A DNA stretch of 9,782 bases from GWB1-37-8 sp964646925. GTDB taxonomy: Bacteria; Patescibacteriota; Microgenomatia; Levybacterales; UBA12049. Location: contig CAZYIC010000036.1 in NCBI GenBank assembly GCA_964646925.1, positions 1 through 9,782 of the forward strand. Direction: 5' to 3'. The notes beneath the pieces are model-generated. The model worked only from the letters and a program-made list of their open reading frames with translations. It was not told where the DNA came from and searched no databases. Shown here in pieces: positions 5,510 through 9,782 of this stretch. Made by a program: the position numbers and the translations under genes. Numbering within the stretch: position 1 is the first letter of the stretch; each line of letters starts with the position of its first letter.

Positions 5510-7972
5510 TACAAAGTTGATTACCTTCCCTTCAATATAAATAACTTTCTTAATCTCTTTTCCTTCCAAATATTTTTTCATTTTAGCACTCTTTCTTGCC
5601 AACTGCTCAACATCATTTTTCATTTTTAATTTTTCATTTTTAATTTTTAAGACATCTCTTAACTTCCCATTTATCTGAACCGCAATCGTCACTTCTGTCT
5701 CTATCAAAAACCTGGAATCATATTTTGGCCAAACTGACGAATGAATAGACTCAAAGTTTTGAGTTCGGAAGAGTTGGTATAACTCTTCCGTCATGTGTGG
5801 AGCAAAAGGAGCAAGCAGCAAAAGGAAAGTTTTTAGATCTTCTTTATGCAATCCATATGCATCCACCTGCCAGCTATTAACAAATTCCATCATTGATGCA
5901 ACAGCGGTATTAAACTTCATATTTTCCAAATCCTCGTCAACTTTTTTTATAGTTTTATTTAGGTTGGTAAGCAAATCTTGGGAAGTTTTTCCGTTTGAGA
6001 CTTTTGTTTTTGATAATTGCCAGACTCTTTTTAGAAATCTGAAGCATCCCTCAACAGACTCTTCGCTCCAGGCAATCGTTTGATCGAATGGCCCCATAAA
6101 CATTTCGTAAACCCGCAAAGTATCTGCTCCAAATTTTCTTGAAATATCATCGGGATTAATTACATTACCAAAAGACTTGCTCATCTTGCGACCGTCCGGT
6201 CCTAAAACAATTCCATGGGATCGACGCTTTACATAGGGTTCAGGAGTTGGAACAACACCAATATCATACAAAAACTTATAAACAAAACGGGAATACAGCA
6301 AATGTAAAGTCGTGTGCTCAAAACCTCCTTGGTAAAGATCCACCGGCATCCAGTATTTCATAAGTTTTGGATCCGCTATCAAACTATCATTTTGTGGATC
6401 TAAGTATCGTAAAAAGTACCAATTGGAGCCTGCCCAGTTGGGCATAGTATCGGTTTCCCGACGAGCTTTTTCTCCACATTTTGGACAGTCAACATTAACC
6501 CATTCCGGAATTTTTGCCAAAGGCGATTCTCCGGTACCTGAAGGTTCGTATTTTTCCAAGTACGGAAGTTCAACCGGCAAATCTTTTTCAGGAACAGGCA
6601 TGGCTCCGCAGTTCCCGCAATGAATAATTGGAATTGGCTCGCCCCAATAGTGCTGGCGGCTAAAAACCCAATCACGAAGATGATAATGCGCTACTTTTCT
6701 TCCCCATCCTTTTTCTTCCAGAAAGTCCATAATCTTTTTCGTTGCTTTATGGATATCAAGACCGTTTAAGAATTCTGAATTAACCATTTTTCCCTGATCT
6801 TCCTGCACTTGTTCTCTCTTTGTAATCTTTGAAGTATCACCATCTTTACCTACCACCACTCTGACAATAGGAAGATTAAATTCTGTTGCAAACTCAAAAT
6901 CGCGAATATCATGGCCAGGAACCCCAACAACAGCTCCTGTGCCCACGCTGCCTAAAACAAAATCGCTTACCCAAACCGGTAATTTCTTATTGTTGAGGTT
7001 GTTAATAGCGTAAAAACCCGTAAAAACTCCGGTTTTTTTCCTGCCTTCCGCAATTCGATCAATCTCACTTTTCTTTTTAGCGCTCTTTGCATAATCTTTC
7101 AATTCCGTAAATTTTGAATTCAGAAGCTTTACCGCAAATGGATGTTCCGGGCCAATAACAATAAATGTTGCCCCAAAGTTAGTGTCGGGACGCGTTGTAA
7201 AACAAGTAATTTTTTCATTTTTTCCTTCAATCTTATATTCGATATTAATCCCCTCTTTTTTTCCAATCCAATTTATCTGCTGCACTGCTATTCTATTGGA
7301 GTAATCAACCAGTTTTAAGTCCTCCAAAAGCCTGTCTGCATAGGCCGTAATCTTTAAAAGCCATTGTTTCTGCATTCTTTTTTCGGTTAGAGTCCCGCAG
7401 CGTTCATGCTTGCCATCCGGCAAAACTTCTTCATCCGCTAAATTGGTTTTGCAAAACGGACACCAGTTAACCGAAACGTCGGCTTGATAAGCAAGGCCTT
7501 TCTCAAAGAATTTCAAGAAAATCCATTGAGTCCATTTGTAATATTTTGGATCAGTTGTATTTATTTCGCGGCTCCAATCAAACGATAAGCCTAATGATTT
7601 AATCTGGCGTTTAAAATTAGCTATATTTTTTTCTACCGCAGTTAATGGATGAATTTTCATTTTTATAGCGTAGTTTTCTGCAGGCAAACCAAATGCATCC
7701 CAACCAATAGGATACAAAACATTAAATCCCTGCATGCGTTTTCTGCGGGAAAATGCATCCATTGCGGCCCAAGACCTTACATGACCAACATGCAAACCTG
7801 CCCCGGACGGATATGGAAATTCGATTAAAGCGTAGAATTTTTTCCTGCTAGACGGAGGGTTGGCTGCGCGGTAAATTCCCTTTTTCTCCCATGTTTTTTG
7901 CCACTTAGTTTCAATTTCCGAAGGATTATATTTCTCAACCGACTTTTGATTTTTGACTTTTGACTGTTGCAT
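5498..7972 (-). CDS. leuS: Leucyl-tRNA synthetase
   Basis: LeuRS charges tRNA-Leu with leucine in the cytoplasm using ATP. The 824-residue length is normal for bacterial enzymes. Class I signatures are present: HIGH-type HVGH (61-64, in FPYPSGAGLHVGHVRSW) and KMSKS (596-600). Zinc-ribbon cysteines appear at 171/174 (WCPFCK), with further pairs at 452/455 (CGNC) and 496/499 (CPKC). The editing domain carries TTRPDTNFGATF from residue 259 and HDIRDFEFA later, so proofreading is probably intact. Three stretches look repeat-derived: an N-terminal extension KVKNQK before the conserved VEKYNP, a lysine/asparagine-rich insert (LKIKNEKLKMKN) in the C-terminal domain, and a final ISV plus stop made of a palindromic repeat. 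The ATG at 7972 lies just after a candidate extended -10 promoter. It is the first gene of the minus-strand series. Confidence 0.97.
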   Translation of the reverse strand: MQQSKVKNQKSVEKYNPSEIETKWQKTWEKKGIYRAANPPSSRKKFYALIEFPYPSGAGLHVGHVRSWAAMDAFSRRKRMQGFNVLYPIGWDAFGLPAENYAIKMKIHPLTAVEKNIANFKRQIKSLGLSFDWSREINTTDPKYYKWTQWIFLKFFEKGLAYQADVSVNWCPFCKTNLADEEVLPDGKHERCGTLTEKRMQKQWLLKITAYADRLLEDLKLVDYSNRIAVQQINWIGKKEGINIEYKIEGKNEKITCFTTRPDTNFGATFIVIGPEHPFAVKLLNSKFTELKDYAKSAKKKSEIDRIAEGRKKTGVFTGFYAINNLNNKKLPVWVSDFVLGSVGTGAVVGVPGHDIRDFEFATEFNLPIVRVVVGKDGDTSKITKREQVQEDQGKMVNSEFLNGLDIHKATKKIMDFLEEKGWGRKVAHYHLRDWVFSRQHYWGEPIPIIHCGNCGAMPVPEKDLPVELPYLEKYEPSGTGESPLAKIPEWVNVDCPKCGEKARRETDTMPNWAGSNWYFLRYLDPQNDSLIADPKLMKYWMPVDLYQGGFEHTTLHLLYSRFVYKFLYDIGVVPTPEPYVKRRSHGIVLGPDGRKMSKSFGNVINPDDISRKFGADTLRVYEMFMGPFDQTIAWSEESVEGCFRFLKRVWQLSKTKVSNGKTSQDLLTNLNKTIKKVDEDLENMKFNTAVASMMEFVNSWQVDAYGLHKEDLKTFLLLLAPFAPHMTEELYQLFRTQNFESIHSSVWPKYDSRFLIETEVTIAVQINGKLRDVLKIKNEKLKMKNDVEQLARKSAKMKKYLEGKEIKKVIYIEGKVINFVISV
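5614..5648. repeat. 14-base tandem AT repeat inside leuS
   Basis: Two perfect adjacent copies of CATTTTTAATTTTT (5621-5634 and 5635-5648) are preceded by half a copy (5614-5620). On the coding strand they give IKNEKLKMKN in the C-terminal domain of LeuRS, between the conserved VQINGKLRD and the YLEGK segment. The unit length is not a multiple of three, so a single copy number change would shift the frame. It resembles the AT repeat by comEC. Confidence 0.75.
7941..7964. repeat. Short GACTTTTGA repeat at the leuS start
   Basis: GACTTTTGA occurs at 7941-7949 and 7955-7963, joined by TTTTT, a 14-base period. On the coding strand it gives the residues SKVKNQKS at positions 4-11 of LeuRS, ahead of the conserved VEKYNPSEIE. 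It seems to be a simple repeat used as the N-terminal extension of the enzyme. Confidence 0.6.
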
Positions 7973-7981
7973 TTAGTCTTC

Positions 7982-7990
7982 AGTATATCA
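7982..7990 (-). promoter_or_regulatory. Candidate extended -10 promoter of leuS
   Basis: On the minus strand TGATATACT is a good extended -10 element (TG, one base, then TATACT matching 5 of 6 bases). A -35 at the proper distance is poor (TTTAGT, 8005-8010). Transcription would start about 7 bases further on, only 3-4 bases before the leuS ATG at 7972, implying a nearly leaderless message. GGGAGG further upstream is too far from the ATG and would not be transcribed. Confidence 0.4.
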
Positions 7991-8017
7991 TACCCGCCTC
8001 CCCAACTAAACACGATG

Positions 8018-8047
8018 TTGAATCTTCCTGGAAGATGTGCTTAACTT
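8018..8047 (+). promoter_or_regulatory. Candidate promoter of the pilin genes
   Basis: TTGAAT (8018-8023) and TAACTT (8042-8047) lie 18 bases apart, facing the first pilin gene. Transcription would start near 8054, on top of the GTG start at 8053, so again nearly leaderless. The -10 keeps only the T, A and final T. It is supported mainly by position in the 80-base divergent gap. Confidence 0.25.
8022..8036. promoter_or_regulatory. Palindrome in the leuS-pilin divergent gap, possible operator
   Basis: ATCTTCC and GGAAGAT form perfect 7-base arms around a single T. The site lies between the candidate -35 and -10 of the pilin promoter and just upstream of the leuS promoter, where a dimeric repressor could bind. 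No regulator gene with a DNA-binding domain is in the window, so the binding protein is unknown. Confidence 0.3.
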
Positions 8048-8052
8048 AAATT

Positions 8053-8955
8053 GTGAGAAGAAAGATAATTGCTAAATCCGGTTTCACCACGTTCATGCAA
8101 GCTGAACGTGGTTTCACCCTCATCGAGCTTCTGATAGTTATTGCGGTTCTTGGAGTATTATCTGTTGGAGTTTTAACAGCAGTTAATGTAACCTCTCAGA
8201 TTAACAAAGCAAATCTTGCAAAAGTAGAAACATTTGATGCTTCAATACAAAATTCTTTAAGTATAGATCTTGTAGGAGAATGGAAACTTGACCAAGAAAC
8301 AACAATACCGGGACCTCCGGTAAAGGTTAAAGATACTTCCGGATATGGGAATGACGGAACAGTCACTGGTGCAACCCTAACAACAGACAGGAAGGGACAG
8401 GCAAACAAGGCGTATTTGTTTAACGGGACAACAGATCATATTCAAATAAATGATCCCTCGAGCGGTCTGCTTGACTTCGGCTCAAGTAGCTTCAGTTTTT
8501 CATTTTGGCTTAAAAGCGCAACAAACGATATAGGATCTGTTATATCAAAACGTATTTCCAATGGTACTCTTCAGCAGGGATGGATGGTTTATAAAGGTAC
8601 TACTGGAAGATTTAATATTTATTTTGACGATGGTACAGGAGGATTGTTGTTCCAAACGGCAAATTCCACGGTTCCTGATAATTCTTGGACTAATTTTGCT
8701 GTAGTAGTTGATAGAAACACCAATCTTTTATCACTTTATAAAAATGGAGCTTTCAATCAAAGCGGTAGCATCTCCACAATAGGTAGTATTTCTAATGATA
8801 GAAAACTTCAGATAGGTAGTGGCGATAATGACAACATTTATTTAACTGGCTCCATAGACGACGTCCGTATCTACAGTCAAGCCTTAACTGTTTCCAATAT
8901 CCAACAGCTTTATGCTCAAGGGTTCCTAAAACACTATCTTGCTTATGATAAGTAA
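8053..8955 (+). CDS. Type IV prepilin with C-terminal LamG domain (first of tandem pair)
   Basis: The 300-residue protein would be processed by prepilin peptidase and built into a type IV pilus or pseudopilus. The cleavage site is Gly20/Phe21 in ERG-FTLIELL, with the required Glu at +5 (residue 25) and a hydrophobic helix to about residue 45. Residues about 75-290 form a LamG/concanavalin-like beta sandwich (start VGEWKLDQ, DTSGYGNDGTV; end GSIDDVRIYSQALTVSNIQQLY), which would be displayed outside and may bind sugars or proteins. GTG at 8053 is the first possible start because a stop lies in frame at 8047-8049. ATG at 8095 would give a more usual short leader, MQAERG. A 30-base insertion interrupts the leader. 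It overlaps the second pilin gene by 11 bases. No ribosome-binding site is visible. Confidence 0.85.
   Translation: MRRKIIAKSGFTTFMQAERGFTLIELLIVIAVLGVLSVGVLTAVNVTSQINKANLAKVETFDASIQNSLSIDLVGEWKLDQETTIPGPPVKVKDTSGYGNDGTVTGATLTTDRKGQANKAYLFNGTTDHIQINDPSSGLLDFGSSSFSFSFWLKSATNDIGSVISKRISNGTLQQGWMVYKGTTGRFNIYFDDGTGGLLFQTANSTVPDNSWTNFAVVVDRNTNLLSLYKNGAFNQSGSISTIGSISNDRKLQIGSGDNDNIYLTGSIDDVRIYSQALTVSNIQQLYAQGFLKHYLAYDK
8080..8118 (+). repeat. Palindromic insertion with flanking direct repeats in the pilin leader
   Basis: GGTTTCACC occurs at 8080-8088 and again at 8110-8118. Between and overlapping them, ACCACGTTCA (8086-8095) and TGAACGTGGT (8103-8112) form a perfect 10-bp stem with a 7-base loop. 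The repeat period is 30 bases, exactly ten codons. Removing one period turns the leader into a standard KSGFTLIELL. The alternative ATG at 8095 spans the stem-loop edge. Confidence 0.75.
8137..8363 (+). repeat. 227-base direct repeat, copy 1 (pilin helix and LamG start)
   Basis: This stretch shows no difference by eye from 8996-9222 in the next gene (offset 859 bases). It covers codons 29-103 of the first pilin: most of the hydrophobic helix, the linker, and the start of the LamG domain. Flanking codons encode the same residues but differ at third positions, so the identity is sharply bounded. Confidence 0.93.
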
Positions 8956-9782
8956 AAGATTTAATAAAGGTTTTACTTTAATAGAACTTCTTATTGTTAT
9001 TGCGGTTCTTGGAGTATTATCTGTTGGAGTTTTAACAGCAGTTAATGTAACCTCTCAGATTAACAAAGCAAATCTTGCAAAAGTAGAAACATTTGATGCT
9101 TCAATACAAAATTCTTTAAGTATAGATCTTGTAGGAGAATGGAAACTTGACCAAGAAACAACAATACCGGGACCTCCGGTAAAGGTTAAAGATACTTCCG
9201 GATATGGGAATGACGGAACAGTAACAGGAGCAACCCTAACAACAGACAGGAAAGGACAGGCTAATAAGGCGTATAGTTTTAATGGAGCTACTTCCATAAT
9301 AGATGCAGGTGCCTCAGCTTCACTTGCAAATCTATCTGCTGTTTCAGTTTCTGCTTGGATAAAGCCTACAACCGTTGGAGAAAATAATTTCGGAAGAATT
9401 GTTGATAAGGCAGTTGGTACAAGTGATGGAGGATGGAGGTTCTATATAGACAATGGGACCGTGGCTAACGGCATTGCTTTTGGAGTGAGCACAAGTTCTA
9501 CGACAGAAACTAGGGCATCTGTTGCCAACAAGATTACTATGGGAGCTTGGCAACATGTAGTAGCAACATGGACTGGTTCACTTACTGCCACAAATATAAA
9601 GATATATGTTAATGGAACAGAAGTGAGTTATTTTCTTACTACCAACGGTACTGGTTCAAGAGATGATGATTCGGCTTCAACCTTAAAGATTGGGAATAGT
9701 TCAACTACGGACAGGACTTTTAATGGTTCTATTGACGATGTCCGTATCTATAGTCAAGCCTTAACTGCTTCCAATATTCAAC
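8945..9782 (+). CDS. Type IV prepilin with LamG domain (second of tandem pair), cut by window end
   Basis: A frame from the ATG at 8945 runs open to the window edge (279 codons). The leader is short and normal: MISKRFNKG, then FTLIELLIVIAVLGVL with Glu at +5 after Gly9. From residue 18 to the start of the LamG domain it is identical to the first pilin. The LamG core then differs strongly (SFNGATSIIDAGASASLANL and on, with GGWRFYIDNG and WQHVVATWTG), before similarity returns at GSIDDVRIYSQALTASNIQ at the edge. The core (SVSAWIKP, WQHVVATW, IKIYVNGTEV, LKIGN) fits a concanavalin-like fold well. The start overlaps the previous stop by 11 bases, which suggests coupled translation. By comparison with the first gene, only about 20 residues should be missing. 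Confidence 0.88.
   Translation, partial: MISKRFNKGFTLIELLIVIAVLGVLSVGVLTAVNVTSQINKANLAKVETFDASIQNSLSIDLVGEWKLDQETTIPGPPVKVKDTSGYGNDGTVTGATLTTDRKGQANKAYSFNGATSIIDAGASASLANLSAVSVSAWIKPTTVGENNFGRIVDKAVGTSDGGWRFYIDNGTVANGIAFGVSTSSTTETRASVANKITMGAWQHVVATWTGSLTATNIKIYVNGTEVSYFLTTNGTGSRDDDSASTLKIGNSSTTDRTFNGSIDDVRIYSQALTASNIQ
8996..9222 (+). repeat. 227-base direct repeat, copy 2
   Basis: This is the second copy of the 8137-8363 stretch, covering codons 18-92 of the second pilin plus two bases. After 9222 the next 17 codons encode the same residues as in the first gene but with six third-position changes. Confidence 0.93.

Noticed and set aside
8196..9297. Two nearly identical minus-strand frames at 8196-8408 and 9055-9297
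   Set aside because: They are the antisense of the duplicated pilin segment. Their similarity only reflects the 227-base repeat on the plus strand, and the products resemble no known protein.

Overview
The window most resembles a small-genome bacterium of the Candidate Phyla Radiation (Patescibacteria), probably Microgenomates-like. This is inferred from gene content: a competence cluster next to leuS, LamG-bearing prepilins, AT-rich DNA, simple AT repeats at gene edges, and almost no Shine-Dalgarno sequences. TGA is used as a stop (for example at 3575-3577), so the UGA-glycine code of Gracilibacteria does not apply. I could not run a database search to confirm the lineage.

Left block (about 1-2561, + strand): a signalling cassette of a stand-alone receiver-domain response regulator (95-460), an unrecognised three-helix membrane protein (464-814) and a membrane-anchored GAF-PAS histidine kinase (825-2561). 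The genes are 3 and 10 bases apart, so they are almost certainly one operon. A 153-base convergent intergenic region (2562-2714) with two weak hairpins follows.

Middle block (2715-7972, - strand): in transcription order leuS (leucyl-tRNA synthetase), comEA (SLBB plus helix-hairpin-helix DNA-binding protein), comEC (DNA-uptake channel, broken by a frame change at a T6 run near 4218-4223), and a separate gene for the ComEC-type metallo-beta-lactamase domain, overlapping comEC by 4 bases. ComEA would bind incoming DNA outside the membrane, ComEC would pass a single strand inward, and the hydrolase may degrade the other strand. Several short repeats sit at the gene edges here and form part of the coding sequence, notably in leuS.

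Right block (8053-9782, + strand, divergent from leuS): two overlapping tandem genes, the second cut by the window end, each coding for a type IV prepilin N-terminus followed by a LamG (concanavalin-like) domain. They share a 227-base stretch with no differences by eye. On both sides of it the protein stays the same but codons differ, as expected of recent gene conversion; the LamG cores then diverge strongly. The first gene also carries a 30-base in-frame insertion containing a 10-bp-stem palindrome, flanked by 9-base direct repeats, inside its leader peptide.

Together the window holds the DNA-uptake and pilus functions typical of these organisms. The most unusual part is the tandem, apparently gene-converting pilin-LamG pair, which looks like a constant pilus-assembly module joined to a variable display domain.
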